Assembly (NCBI GenBank): GCA_944321015.1
Contig: CALUJS010000011.1
Coordinates: 1-63,028 of the forward strand
Origin: an uncultured Phocaeicola sp.
GTDB lineage: Bacteria > Bacteroidota > Bacteroidia > Bacteroidales > Bacteroidaceae
Reading direction: 5' to 3'
DNA length: 63,028 bases
Shown here: one piece after another, positions 17,517 through 26,728 of the stretch
Numbering within the stretch: the first letter of the stretch is position 1
Layout of the letters: the number at the start of each line of letters is the position of its first letter
Notes under the pieces: generated by a model
The model's input: the letters and a program-made list of their open reading frames with translations, nothing else
Database searches by the model: none
Told to the model about the DNA's origin: nothing
Made by a program: the position numbers and the translations under genes

Positions 17517-18878
17517 CTAGAAGAGGAAGCGGAGGATGTCGTTGAAGTTGGCCCAGATGAGGAGCAGGAAGAGGATGGACATGCCCACTATCTGCGCGCG
17601 CTCCATGAACTTGTCGCTGGGCTTGCGCCGCGCCACAATCTCGTAGATGAGGAAGAAGACGTGTCCGCCGTCGAGCGCGGGGATGGGCAATATGTTCATA
17701 AAGGCCAGGATGATGGAGAGGAAGGCCGTCATCTCCCAGAAGCGGGGCCAGTTCCACTCCGTGGGGAAGATGCTGCCGATGGTACCGAAGCCGCCGAGGC
17801 TCTGCGCGCCTTCCTTGGTGAAGACGTATTTCATGTCGTCCACATAGCCGCTGAGCACCTGCACGCCGTGGCGCACTCCGGCGGGGAAGGAACTGAAGAA
17901 GGTGTATTCCTCGACGTGAGGACGGTAGTAGTCGGTGAGCGGACAGGCAGCCACGCCGGCCACGAAGGTGGAGTCGAGACGCAGGGTGAGCGTGTCGGCC
18001 ACGCCCGTCGCGCGGACCACGCCAAGGGCGACGGTGGCATACTCATCGCGTCCGGCAGGGTTCATGGCAGCCTTGTTGCGCAGCGCGAGGAGATTCTCGG
18101 TAAAGGCATTCCAGGAATTGAGCGGTTTGCCGTTGAACGTCACAAGGCTGTCGCCGGGCATCATGCCGGCACGCATGGCGGGCGTCTCCGGCAAAACGGA
18201 ATCGACACGGGCGGGCACGAGCACGTCCACGAAGATGGGTTGCTCCTTGCCTACGGTGAGGAGGCTGAGGTCCTCGGGGATGTAGACGGTGTGCTCGGCG
18301 CCATCGCGGCGGACGGTCACGGTGCGGGCATCCACGATGTCGCGCAGCATGTCCATGCCGTAGCGTTCAAAGGGTTTGTCATCGGCCCGGAGAAGCACGT
18401 CGCCATCGCGGAAACCGATGGCCTGCGCGCGCTCGTTGAACTTCATTCCTCGGTCCATTTCGGGCAGGGCATAGTAGCTGTCGCCCCAGGCAAAGAGAAT
18501 CATGGAGTAGATGAACAGCGCGAGGAGGAAGTTGAACAGCACTCCGCCCACCATGACCAGCAGACGCTGCCATGCGGGTTTGGAGCGGAATTCCCACGGT
18601 TTGGGCGGTTGGGCCATCTGCTCCTTGTCCATCGACTCGTCTATCATGCCGGCTATCTTCACGTATCCTCCCAAGGGAAGCCAGCCCACGCCATACTCGG
18701 TGTGGCTGCCTTTGGGCTTATAGCGGAAGAGGGCAAACCAGGGGTCGAAGAAGAGATAGAACTTTTCCACCCGTATCTTGAACAGGCGGGCGAAGAGATA
18801 GTGCCCTCCTTCGTGGATGATGACGAGCAACGATAGCGACATCATGAGTTGCAGGGCACGAATCAAGAATGTTTCCAT
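17517..18878 (-). CDS. rseP: RseP-like site-2 intramembrane metalloprotease
   Basis: A 453-residue inner-membrane zinc protease that cuts membrane-bound substrates such as anti-sigma factors. The catalytic HEGGH is at residues 22-26 in TM1, and the third ligand motif is NILPIPALDGGHVFF near the C-terminus. A PDZ region lies between (SVLPETPAMRAGMMPGDSLV). It is the last gene of the minus-strand tsaB-to-rseP cluster, 62 bases after dxr. Confidence 0.93.
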   Translation of the reverse strand: METFLIRALQLMMSLSLLVIIHEGGHYLFARLFKIRVEKFYLFFDPWFALFRYKPKGSHTEYGVGWLPLGGYVKIAGMIDESMDKEQMAQPPKPWEFRSKPAWQRLLVMVGGVLFNFLLALFIYSMILFAWGDSYYALPEMDRGMKFNERAQAIGFRDGDVLLRADDKPFERYGMDMLRDIVDARTVTVRRDGAEHTVYIPEDLSLLTVGKEQPIFVDVLVPARVDSVLPETPAMRAGMMPGDSLVTFNGKPLNSWNAFTENLLALRNKAAMNPAGRDEYATVALGVVRATGVADTLTLRLDSTFVAGVAACPLTDYYRPHVEEYTFFSSFPAGVRHGVQVLSGYVDDMKYVFTKEGAQSLGGFGTIGSIFPTEWNWPRFWEMTAFLSIILAFMNILPIPALDGGHVFFLIYEIVARRKPSDKFMERAQIVGMSILFLLLIWANFNDILRFLF

Positions 18879-18940
18879 TGTGAGTTTTTAGAGTTTGTAT
18901 GTTTTTAAGTTTGTATGCTTTTAAGAGGAGAGACGAGGTT

Positions 18941-20119
18941 TCAGGATTCAGGGAACGAGGAGGTCCTTGTCCCCTTGTCGACTAATTCCCCGGCCACACG
19001 GCGCGCTTCGGCGTCGGTGGCCACATAGTCGTCATATTCCGGACGGGCCACGAAGGACACGCGCTGCATGACGCGCTCTATGACGTCGCTCATGCCGAGG
19101 AACGTGATGCGGTCATGCAGGAAAGCATCGACCACCACCTCGTTTGCGGCGTTGACTATGCAGGGCATGTTGCCGCCTTGGTGCAATGCCTCGTAGGCCA
19201 AGGCAAGGTTACGGAAACGGCCGGTGTCGGGTTTCTCGAACGTAAGCTCGTGGAAGCGGGTGAAGTCGAGCCGCTCCACGGAGAGAGGGATGCGCTCGGG
19301 ATAGGAGAAAGCGTACTGTATGGGCAGACGCATATCGGGCACGCCAAGCTGGGCCTTCACCGCGCCGTCCTCAAACTGCACCATGGAGTGGATGACGGAC
19401 TGCGGATGTACCACGACTTCTATCTGTTCGGGACGCACGCCGAAGAGCCATCGGGCTTCCATGACCTCAAAGCCCTTGTTCATCATCGAAGCGGAGTCGA
19501 TGGTGATTTTCGCTCCCATGTGCCAGTTGGGATGGTGAAGCGCCTGCTCCTTGGTGACGGTGGCCAGCTGTTCGGCCGTATAAGTACGGAAAGGGCCTCC
19601 GGATGCCGTGAGGATGACTTTCTCCAGGCGGTTGCCCGGCTCCAGACATTGAAACACGGCGGAATGCTCGGAATCGACGGGAAGAATGGGCACATGGCAG
19701 TCGGCCACCAGACGTGTTATCAAGTCGCCCGCCACGACGAGCGTCTCCTTGTTGGCCAATGCAATGGCCTTCCCGGCACGTATGGCATTCATTGTAGGGC
19801 GCAGTCCGGCATAGCCCACCATGGCGGTGAGCACGATGTCTATGGGACCGGACTCCACAATCTGGCAAAGCGCGTCCTCGCCGGCATAGACTTTTATGGG
19901 AAGGTCGGCCAGCGCTTCCTTCAGCCGATGGTATTTATCGGGATTGACTATCACCACGGCTTCGGGCCGGAAGCGGCGCGCCTGCTCGATGAGCTGCTCC
20001 ACGCGGTTATTGGCCGTGAGGGCGTAGGCTTCGTATCGGTCGGGGTGCTCGGCAATGACTTGCAGGGCTTGCGTGCCGATGGAGCCTGTGGAACCAAGTA
20101 TGGCTATCTGTTTCTTCAT
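18941..20119 (-). CDS. dxr: 1-deoxy-D-xylulose 5-phosphate reductoisomerase
   Basis: The first committed step of the MEP isoprenoid pathway, converting DXP to MEP with NADPH. Of 392 residues, the start ILGSTGSIGTQAL is the nucleotide loop. PVDSEHSAVFQCL carries metal and substrate residues, and ASGGPFR and NKGFEVMEARWLF are family signatures. Full length. It is followed by rseP on the same strand. Confidence 0.97.
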   Translation of the reverse strand: MKKQIAILGSTGSIGTQALQVIAEHPDRYEAYALTANNRVEQLIEQARRFRPEAVVIVNPDKYHRLKEALADLPIKVYAGEDALCQIVESGPIDIVLTAMVGYAGLRPTMNAIRAGKAIALANKETLVVAGDLITRLVADCHVPILPVDSEHSAVFQCLEPGNRLEKVILTASGGPFRTYTAEQLATVTKEQALHHPNWHMGAKITIDSASMMNKGFEVMEARWLFGVRPEQIEVVVHPQSVIHSMVQFEDGAVKAQLGVPDMRLPIQYAFSYPERIPLSVERLDFTRFHELTFEKPDTGRFRNLALAYEALHQGGNMPCIVNAANEVVVDAFLHDRITFLGMSDVIERVMQRVSFVARPEYDDYVATDAEARRVAGELVDKGTRTSSFPES

Positions 20120-20143
20120 ACGGTTTCTATCTTCTAGAGGTTA

Positions 20144-21007
20144 TCAAAACACGATGTATTGGGCAGGATTGAGCGTCTGTCCCCGATGCCACAGTTCAAA
20201 GTGCAGGTGCGGACCGTGGGTGTCTCCCTCAGGAGCGTCGGTTCCTCCCACAAGGGCAATCACCTCGCCCGCCGTCACCTTGTCGCCTATGGCTTTGAGC
20301 AAGGAGCCGCAATGTTTATACACCGACACCAGATTGCTCGTATGCTGCAGCATGATGACATAGCCGTCGACCGGCGTATAGCCGCTGAACACCACCGTTC
20401 CGCCCAGCGTGGCCATGACGCTTTCCTTGGCCCCGGCGGCGATGTCCACTCCGAAATGATGCCCGTCGGGATTGAATCCGGTGGCCAACAGTCCGCGCAC
20501 GGGGCGATAAAACACCACGTCGTCCATCGCCGTCCGGTTGCGGCTGACTGTCAGATTGTACTTCTCCTGCTCCTCGAACTCCTTGCGGAAACGTTCTTCG
20601 TTCGACGTGCGCTCCATGAGCTCCTCCGAACGCTGCATTGCCAGCGAATCAATAGAACGCACGGAGTCAAGCCTCACCTCGCCGCGAATGACATCTTGCA
20701 GGTTCATGACGTAGAGGTTATATTGCTCCAGCGTCCGGCTGAGCGAATCGGCCAGCAGGGCATTGTCCACTATCTGCTTGCGCACGTCGCTGTTCATGTA
20801 GCCGGGCAGGTAGTTGCGCAGCGGAGTAAACGACACGATGCACGCGGCAATGACACAGAGCACGGTGAACACCGCCAGCAAGACGGACAGCCCGTTGAGC
20901 TTTGACACGTGAAGGGCAGTCACCTCTTCCAACGTGCTTTCGTTGACAATCGTCAGCTTATATTTGAACTTGATGTTATGCCAGAAAGGCTTCTTTTTCA
21001 TAAGCAT
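20144..21007 (-). CDS. M23-family peptidoglycan endopeptidase, membrane anchored
   Basis: A 287-residue protein with a cytoplasmic N-terminus, one TM (about residues 33-54), a coiled stretch and a LytM/M23 domain (about 170-280). Zinc-site elements are GHHFGVDIAAG and HGPHLHFELWHRG. Both are intact, so it may be an active D,D-endopeptidase. It sits 5 bases after rimM and 24 before dxr in an envelope-rich operon. Confidence 0.9.
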   Translation of the reverse strand: MLMKKKPFWHNIKFKYKLTIVNESTLEEVTALHVSKLNGLSVLLAVFTVLCVIAACIVSFTPLRNYLPGYMNSDVRKQIVDNALLADSLSRTLEQYNLYVMNLQDVIRGEVRLDSVRSIDSLAMQRSEELMERTSNEERFRKEFEEQEKYNLTVSRNRTAMDDVVFYRPVRGLLATGFNPDGHHFGVDIAAGAKESVMATLGGTVVFSGYTPVDGYVIMLQHTSNLVSVYKHCGSLLKAIGDKVTAGEVIALVGGTDAPEGDTHGPHLHFELWHRGQTLNPAQYIVF

Positions 21008-21012
21008 CTCGT

Positions 21013-21531
21013 TTACAAGTGGAGCAATCCACGGGGTATCTTCAACAGCATCCGGCGTTGTTCGTGGTCAAGCTCGCAGATGAATTCCTCATGGGCCGGT
21101 ACCAAAAGTTCCCGCCCCTCATGCTCAATGACAAAGAGCGTATTGATCGTGGTGTCATCCACTGCCACAACGCGGCCCAAGTCACCGTGTTCCACATCGG
21201 CAACCTCGAAGCCAACGAAATATGACCACGACGGCGCTTCATCCGCAGCCTTGGCTGCCAGTCGCAGAGGGAAGTAAACCTCCACATTGGTGAAACGGCG
21301 TGCCTGTTCGGCCGTATCAATGCCTTCAAACTTCACCAGAGCCGCATTGTCGCTCCTGAAACGGTATTCCTCCAGATAGAAAGGCACCAATATGCCATCC
21401 ATCAGACAAATCAGGTAGTCGCAGTCCACGCGGTCAAACACATCGTCGGTGAACGTGAACGACACCTCCCCTTTCACGCCATGCGGCTTGTTCAATATAC
21501 CTATTTTATATACCTCGTCTTTTCGTATCAT
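21013..21531 (-). CDS. rimM: 16S rRNA processing/ribosome maturation factor
   Basis: A 172-residue RimM. The N-terminal barrel has [18 protein letters not shown], and the C-terminal PRC-barrel domain has [12 protein letters not shown] and [12 protein letters not shown]. It helps mature the 30S head. Normally near trmD and rpsP in other phyla, here it lies between murA and an M23 peptidase. Confidence 0.95.
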   Translation of the reverse strand: MIRKDEVYKIGILNKPHGVKGEVSFTFTDDVFDRVDCDYLICLMDGILVPFYLEEYRFRSDNAALVKFEGIDTAEQARRFTNVEVYFPLRLAAKAADEAPSWSYFVGFEVADVEHGDLGRVVAVDDTTINTLFVIEHEGRELLVPAHEEFICELDHEQRRMLLKIPRGLLHL

Positions 21532-21555
21532 GCTGATTGCGTTTGTGGCTTCAAA

Positions 21556-22860
21556 CTATATTCTCGTGATGCCTGCGCCCAGCGCGTTCAAGCGCCGCTC
21601 GATGTCCTGATAGCCACGGTCGATCTGCTCCACATTGCTGATGCGGCTGATGCCGTCGGCACTCATGGCCGCTATGAGCAGGGCTATGCCCGCGCGGATA
21701 TCGGGCGAAGCCATCTTGCCGCCACGCAGGCGGAACTTGCGTCCGTGGCCGATTACCACCGCACGATGCGGGTCGCACAGAATGATCTGGGCACCCATGT
21801 CGATAAGTTTATCCACGAAGAACAGTCGGCTTTCGAACATCTTCTGGTGAATGAGCACGCTGCCACGGGCCTGTGTGGCCACCACCAGCATCACGCTGAG
21901 CAAGTCCGGCGTCAGTCCCGGCCACGGCGCATCGGCCAGTGTAAGGATGGAACCGTCCATGAACGTCTCCACGGCATAGCATTCCTGCTCGGGCACGAAA
22001 ATGTCGTCGCCCCGCTGCTCCAGCATAATGCCCAGCCGGCGGAAGCTTTCGGGAATGATGCCCAAGTTCTCATAAGACACGTTCTTGATGGTAATCTCGC
22101 TCTGCGTCATGGCCGCCATGCCGATGAAGCTGCCCACCTCAATCATGTCGGGCAATATGGTATGCTCGCATCCGTGCAGTTCGCTGACACCTTCTATCGT
22201 GAGCAGGTTCGATGCGATGCCGGTAATCTTGGCCCCCATGCGGTTCAGCATGCGGCAAAGCTGTTGCACATATGGCTCGCAGGCTGCATTGTAAATCGTG
22301 GTAGTGCCTTCGGCTTTTACCGCCGTCATGATGATGTTGGCCGTGCCGGTGACCGAAGCCTCATCGAGCAACATGTATGCGCCTTTCAGATGGTCGGCCT
22401 TGATGACGTATGCCTTCTTCTCCTCATCGTAATGGAAGACAGCTCCCAAGCGCTGGATGCCCATGAAGTGCGTGTCCAGACGGCGGCGTCCTATCTGGTC
22501 GCCTCCGGGTTTGGCATAGATGGCTTGTCCGCACCGTCCCAGCATGGCGCCGATGAGCATCACCGAGCCGCGCAGCTGGGCGCACTTTTTCAGGAACGCT
22601 TCGCTCGAAGCAAACTCCAAGTCAATCTCATCGGCCTGAAAGCTGTAAGCATTGACCCCCTCACGTGCCACTTTCACGCCCATGTCGCGAAGCAACTGGA
22701 TGAGGTTGTTCACATCCAAGATGTCGGGTACGTTGTAAATGGTTACTTTCTCTTGCGTCAACAACGTGGCGCACAAAATCTGAAGCACTTCGTTCTTGGC
22801 TCCCTGCGGATGGATGTCGCCCTTCAGGCGATGCCCGCCTTCTATTACAAATGCTGCCAT
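21556..22860 (-). CDS. murA: UDP-GlcNAc 1-carboxyvinyltransferase with Asp in place of catalytic Cys
   Basis: MurA transfers enolpyruvate from PEP to UDP-GlcNAc, the first step of peptidoglycan synthesis. The 434-residue protein has the two-domain EPSP-synthase-like fold, with the early block LKGDIHPQGAKNEVLQI. At the active-site loop, where E. coli has GGCAIG with Cys115, this protein reads GGDQIG with Asp121 (codon GAC at 22500-22498). Cys-to-Asp MurA enzymes are known to be active and insensitive to fosfomycin. It is the only murA copy seen here. Confidence 0.95.
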   Translation of the reverse strand: MAAFVIEGGHRLKGDIHPQGAKNEVLQILCATLLTQEKVTIYNVPDILDVNNLIQLLRDMGVKVAREGVNAYSFQADEIDLEFASSEAFLKKCAQLRGSVMLIGAMLGRCGQAIYAKPGGDQIGRRRLDTHFMGIQRLGAVFHYDEEKKAYVIKADHLKGAYMLLDEASVTGTANIIMTAVKAEGTTTIYNAACEPYVQQLCRMLNRMGAKITGIASNLLTIEGVSELHGCEHTILPDMIEVGSFIGMAAMTQSEITIKNVSYENLGIIPESFRRLGIMLEQRGDDIFVPEQECYAVETFMDGSILTLADAPWPGLTPDLLSVMLVVATQARGSVLIHQKMFESRLFFVDKLIDMGAQIILCDPHRAVVIGHGRKFRLRGGKMASPDIRAGIALLIAAMSADGISRISNVEQIDRGYQDIERRLNALGAGITRI

Positions 22861-22928
22861 GAGGATTAGTTTTTAAGGTTTAACCTGTCTGTTTATTCAT
22901 TGGGGAGTTTGGAGGCCGGGGCCCTCAC

Positions 22929-23570
22929 TCAATATTTACGTTTCTGATTGTTCCCGTGACGCTGCTTGTTGTTGCGTTGCTGATTGAAAGAGCGTTGCTG
23001 CTGCGGTTGCTGGGGCGCGCTGATGCCCAGATGCAGGTCGGCCTCACTCAGGCTGATGGCGCCATCGGACATTTCGCGAATGTCATCGAATATCTTCTGG
23101 TCTTCCACCGTGTCCTTGTTCCACGTGATGTAGTCCTTCTTCATGTGGCTTGCGATGAGACGAATCAGCTGGTCGCGCTCATCGCCTTCGGGCATTTCCA
23201 CAGCCTTGCGGATAAGCATCTCGATGAAACGTCCGTAATGACGGTAACGGATGCGGCCCGTGGCATAAGGTATGCGCTCGGGTTTCACAAGCAGATAGTC
23301 GGGTTTTACGATCTCATACGGATAGTCGATGTCGAGCTTGAAGTCGGACATGATGGCCAAATGGTCCCACAGCTTGTGCTTGAAGTCGGGCATGTCACGC
23401 AGTTGGGGAAACATGCCGCCCATGATGTTGACAATCGTATTGGCGCAGCGCTGACGATCCGCACGGTCTTCGATAGTTAAAGCATGGTTCACCATGTTCT
23501 GCACGCTCCGTCCGTATTCGGGGAGTGCCATTCGCTTACGTTGCGTATTATAATTGTAGTCTTGAAACAT
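22929..23570 (-). CDS. DUF4290 protein
   Basis: A 213-residue soluble protein that opens YNYNTQRKRMALPEYGRSVQ, characteristic of the Bacteroidetes-restricted DUF4290 group. The C-terminus is a low-complexity Gln/Asn/Arg tail (QQQRSFNQQRNNKQRHGN), perhaps binding nucleic acid. It lies between tsaB and murA in the same direction. Role unknown. Confidence 0.8.
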   Translation of the reverse strand: MFQDYNYNTQRKRMALPEYGRSVQNMVNHALTIEDRADRQRCANTIVNIMGGMFPQLRDMPDFKHKLWDHLAIMSDFKLDIDYPYEIVKPDYLLVKPERIPYATGRIRYRHYGRFIEMLIRKAVEMPEGDERDQLIRLIASHMKKDYITWNKDTVEDQKIFDDIREMSDGAISLSEADLHLGISAPQQPQQQRSFNQQRNNKQRHGNNQKRKY

Positions 23571-23613
23571 ATTCTTATTTATAAGGTTCTAAAGTTATCA
23601 AATAAAAGGGTGC

Positions 23614-24303
23614 TTAAAGCAGTTTCTTGGGATGGGAAGCCACGAACTCCTTCAGGTAGAACGGCTCAAAGTAGGCCACGTCCTTGAAATCCTGACGGGC
23701 AAAGGCTTTCTCGGCCAAGGGGAACATCCACTTGGCCAGCGGATGGATGTCTGCCACAAAGCGGGCATTGGGATGCACAATCTTGTCCTTGCACTTGGCC
23801 GCTCCGTTGCCGAAGAAATACACGGGACGGGCGTCCAGGTACTGCCGGTAAGAATCCCCGTCAATGACATCGGCGGCAATTTCGCGCAGCGGACGCAATG
23901 CCCGGTCATACACCGCCGCATAGACCTCCATGCGGCGGGCGTCAATCATGGGGCACAGCAAGGCGTCCTCAGGAAGTTCATCCTTCAACAGCAGGGGCAC
24001 GCACATCACCTCGGGCGTGGGTATCGCTATCAGCGGCAGGTCGCGCCCATAGCAGATGCCCTTCACCATAGACACGCCAATGCGCAGGCCGGTGTACGAA
24101 CCCGGGCCGCAACTCACGGCCACGGCATCCACGGGGATGGCATGGCTGTCGGCAAACGACAGCGCCTCGTCCACATACACACCCAGCGTCACCGCATGGG
24201 AAGGCCCTTCGAAATCAGCTTTGGAAAAGATACATTGACCATCTTCGCTCAACGCCACGGAACATACTTGCGTCGAGGTCTCAATATGTAATATACACGA
24301 CAT
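23614..24303 (-). CDS. tsaB: tRNA threonylcarbamoyladenosine biosynthesis protein TsaB
   Basis: A 229-residue ASKHA-fold partner of TsaD in making t6A37 on ANN-decoding tRNAs. The start ILHIETSTQVCSVALSEDG and the block SCGPGSYTGLRIGVSMVKG are diagnostic. It is the first gene of the minus-strand cluster, from the TACCTTTG promoter 30 nt upstream. Confidence 0.95.
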   Translation of the reverse strand: MSCILHIETSTQVCSVALSEDGQCIFSKADFEGPSHAVTLGVYVDEALSFADSHAIPVDAVAVSCGPGSYTGLRIGVSMVKGICYGRDLPLIAIPTPEVMCVPLLLKDELPEDALLCPMIDARRMEVYAAVYDRALRPLREIAADVIDGDSYRQYLDARPVYFFGNGAAKCKDKIVHPNARFVADIHPLAKWMFPLAEKAFARQDFKDVAYFEPFYLKEFVASHPKKLL

Positions 24304-24332
24304 AATCTGTTCTTATTATCTGTGATTAGCTG

Positions 24333-24340
24333 CAAAGGTA
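24333..24340 (-). promoter_or_regulatory. -7 element (TACCTTTG) of the tsaB cluster
   Basis: A perfect consensus match on the minus strand, 29 nt upstream of the tsaB ATG. The divergent sigma-factor promoter is about 220 bp away. Confidence 0.6.
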
Positions 24341-24556
24341 AACGTTTCGAGCCTAATTGCCGCATAAAACAGGCCCTAATGCCCGCTTTTTGCGAATTTT
24401 TCAGACTATGCGCCACGAAAGTCTGCCACGACACATCTGCCCCGATGCCAAAATGGTGATGACAGACTGTTGCGTACAAGCGAATGTCTACTCATCCGAC
24501 CACACAACTTTTTTGCAATTTTTCCGACCATAGGCATACAATCTGACTTTTATCCG

Positions 24557-24564
24557 TATATTTG
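24557..24564 (+). promoter_or_regulatory. -7 element (TATATTTG) of the ECF sigma gene
   Basis: A perfect consensus match, 36 nt before the ATG at 24601. An in-frame TTG at 24562 falls inside this box and is therefore an unlikely start. Confidence 0.6.
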
Positions 24565-24600
24565 CCACACATTTTTCAACCAAATAGAGAGAACCTTCTT

Positions 24601-25188
24601 ATGACGTTACACAACGAACGCAAGCTCATCAACCAATTGACACAAGGTAGCGAAAAAGCTTTTAAAATTATTTTCGACCGCTACTATACGCTACTTTGTG
24701 CCATAGCGTGCCATTACGTGAACGACCGTTCCGAAAGCATTCTCATTGCCGAAGATGCTCTGCTTTCGTTGTGGGAAAAACGCGACGAGTTGCAAGACCT
24801 GCGTTCACTGAAAGCCTACCTGTTGATAACCACCCGCAACCGAAGCATCGATTACCTCCGTACATCGCACACAGAAACATGGGTTGGCATTGACGACATC
24901 AACCCCAATTGCTTCACCAGCGACGATGTCCTCTTTGAACAATATTTGGCAACCGAACTAGAACTGCACATCCATCAAGCCATCAACCAACTGCCACTCG
25001 AAACACGCCAAGTGTTCCTCCTCAGCCGTAACGACGGACTGAGTTACACAGAAATTGCCGACCGCCTGCACATCTCGGTTAACACTGTAAAATACCACAT
25101 GAAACAAGCCCTCGCCATGCTTCGCAAAAGCCTCAAGGAATATCTGGCACTATGGCTAATATTCTTCCTCTCCTCCTTGCAAAAATAG
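24601..25188 (+). CDS. ECF sigma factor of the SusC/SusD locus
   Basis: A 195-residue sigma-70 family protein with region 2 (KAFKIIFDRYYTLLCAIACHY) and region 4 (LPLETRQVFLLSRNDGLSYT then EIADRLHISVNTVKYHMKQA), and a hydrophobic C-terminal tail. It is followed by FecR, an STN-bearing SusC and SusD. By analogy with FecI/FecR/FecA it should direct transcription of those genes when the SusC ligand is present. Confidence 0.92.
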   Translation: MTLHNERKLINQLTQGSEKAFKIIFDRYYTLLCAIACHYVNDRSESILIAEDALLSLWEKRDELQDLRSLKAYLLITTRNRSIDYLRTSHTETWVGIDDINPNCFTSDDVLFEQYLATELELHIHQAINQLPLETRQVFLLSRNDGLSYTEIADRLHISVNTVKYHMKQALAMLRKSLKEYLALWLIFFLSSLQK

Positions 25189-25592
25189 CCTGGTTTGCCA
25201 GTCACGGTCTCATTCGCCAGATGACATATCATCAACTATTTTTACCGCCAATATATTTGGCCGTAACAACTTCCTTGTCCGGACGCGAACGGACATATCG
25301 CGAGACGTGAGCAGGCATATGCCCGGACGCGCCTATCCATATTCAGGCTCAATCCGCTCCATATCTTCCCTTTTCTCGCCACAATCCACAACTGAAATAC
25401 AAGTATTTACATTCTCACCTCATTCTTCGTGCCATTTCTTTACTCCCCATTTCCGGTGTAAAAACAATTCACAAGCGCGAACCAAAGCCCGTCTTTTCAC
25501 ACACGCATTTTTCCACATGCTGCGAAAAAAATGCTAATCTGCCACTACCCCCCCCCACGATTTTTTTCGTCTTTCTTAATAAACGGCATCTT
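25189..25592. other. Intergenic region between sigma and fecR genes
   Basis: 404 bp with a four-unit 22-bp array (25278-25365), an AT-rich stretch without open frames of note, and a run of nine C at 25548-25556. No TAnnTTTG box is visible before the FecR gene, which fits use of an alternative (ECF) sigma factor. Confidence 0.6.
25278..25365. repeat. 22-bp dyad tandem array, site 4 (4 units)
   Basis: CATAT begins at 25294, 25316, 25338 and 25360. Here the array lies between two genes read in the same direction, separating the sigma gene from its presumed anti-sigma gene. Confidence 0.85.
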
Positions 25593-26705
25593 ATGGACAC
25601 ATCACAACTGGCAGACTACATCCTGCGCCAGTCACGGGGAGAACTTTCCCCGGAGGAAGCGAAAGCGTTCCGGGACTGGTATGAAGCATCCGACGCGCAC
25701 CAGGAGCTATACCGGCAATACGCCGTCATCCTCCGGGCGCAGGCCTTCGAGCGCGGCCGTGCGACATTCGAGACAACCCGCCCTGCAGCATGGGCACGCA
25801 CAAGCCGACAATGGAAACGCCGCACACATCCGGCACGCCGGCGCCGCCTTCCAGCCACGCTCGCCCGCTATGCCGCAGCTGCCTGCATAGCCTTCGCCGC
25901 CGGATGGTGGTGTGCCGGAAACATAGACCGGCCACAAACCACCGAGACACAGACACAAGCCATAGAGACTCCTCTAGGCGCCAAGTCGCGCATCTGCCTG
26001 CCCGACGGCTCCACCGTGTGGCTCAACTCCGGCAGCCGCCTTACTTACAACTCCACGTTCGGCGACACTGACCGCCGCCTGTCACTGGACGGAGAAGGTT
26101 ACTTCGAAGTGGCCCGGGACGAGGAGCATCCGTTTCTGATATGCACCGAGCGAGGATCCATTGTCCGCGTGCTGGGCACGAAATTCAACCTGAAAGCTTA
26201 CTCCGAAGACCGGGAAAGCAAAGTCACGCTGGTGGAAGGCTCGCTGGCCGTATATGCCGACGCACAGAAACCGGAACACACCGTAATACGCCCCAACGAA
26301 CAGATTGTGATAGACCAGCAAACACACGTCTGGCGGACACAGCAAGTGGAAGCCTCAAACTACACCGCATGGACAAAGCTCAAAAAGGAGGACGTGAACC
26401 CCTACGAAGCCCGGCAAGCGGCTTCCGACCCGGCACTGCCGCAACTGGAAATCCCGACCTCCACCATGCGCAACGCACTGCTGTTTGACGAAGAACCGCT
26501 CAGCCAAATCATACGCGACCTAGGACGCGCTTTCAACATACGCATCAAGATAGACGAAAAAGACAGCAGCCTGGGAGAGGAAAAATACTATGGCGACTTC
26601 CGCAACGGAGAGGACATCTATGAAATCATGAACGTCATCACCTCAGGCGGGCATTTGGGATACCGCATCGAAAGCAATACAATAATCATATATAGAGTAC
26701 ATTAA
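25593..26705 (+). CDS. FecR-family anti-sigma factor
   Basis: A 370-residue protein. The N-terminal cytoplasmic sigma-binding part (LADYILRQSRGELSPEEAKA) is followed by a TM at about 104-122 and the periplasmic FecR domain (ETPLGAKSRICLPDGSTVWL then SGSRLTYNSTFG). The C-terminal STN-contacting region ends with RIESNTIIIYRVH. It holds or activates the ECF sigma factor depending on the signal from the SusC N-terminal domain. It ends 24 bases before the SusC gene. Confidence 0.92.
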   Translation: MDTSQLADYILRQSRGELSPEEAKAFRDWYEASDAHQELYRQYAVILRAQAFERGRATFETTRPAAWARTSRQWKRRTHPARRRRLPATLARYAAAACIAFAAGWWCAGNIDRPQTTETQTQAIETPLGAKSRICLPDGSTVWLNSGSRLTYNSTFGDTDRRLSLDGEGYFEVARDEEHPFLICTERGSIVRVLGTKFNLKAYSEDRESKVTLVEGSLAVYADAQKPEHTVIRPNEQIVIDQQTHVWRTQQVEASNYTAWTKLKKEDVNPYEARQAASDPALPQLEIPTSTMRNALLFDEEPLSQIIRDLGRAFNIRIKIDEKDSSLGEEKYYGDFRNGEDIYEIMNVITSGGHLGYRIESNTIIIYRVH

Positions 26706-26728
26706 TCACACACTAACAAACAAAGCCT

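Noticed and set aside
17391..18836. 481-codon plus-strand frame opposite rseP
   Set aside because: The minus strand carries the HEGGH protease. The plus frame is composed of His/Glu/Gly-rich sequence typical of antisense reading.
21481..22869. 462-codon plus-strand frame opposite murA
   Set aside because: murA is intact on the minus strand and this frame has low-complexity composition.
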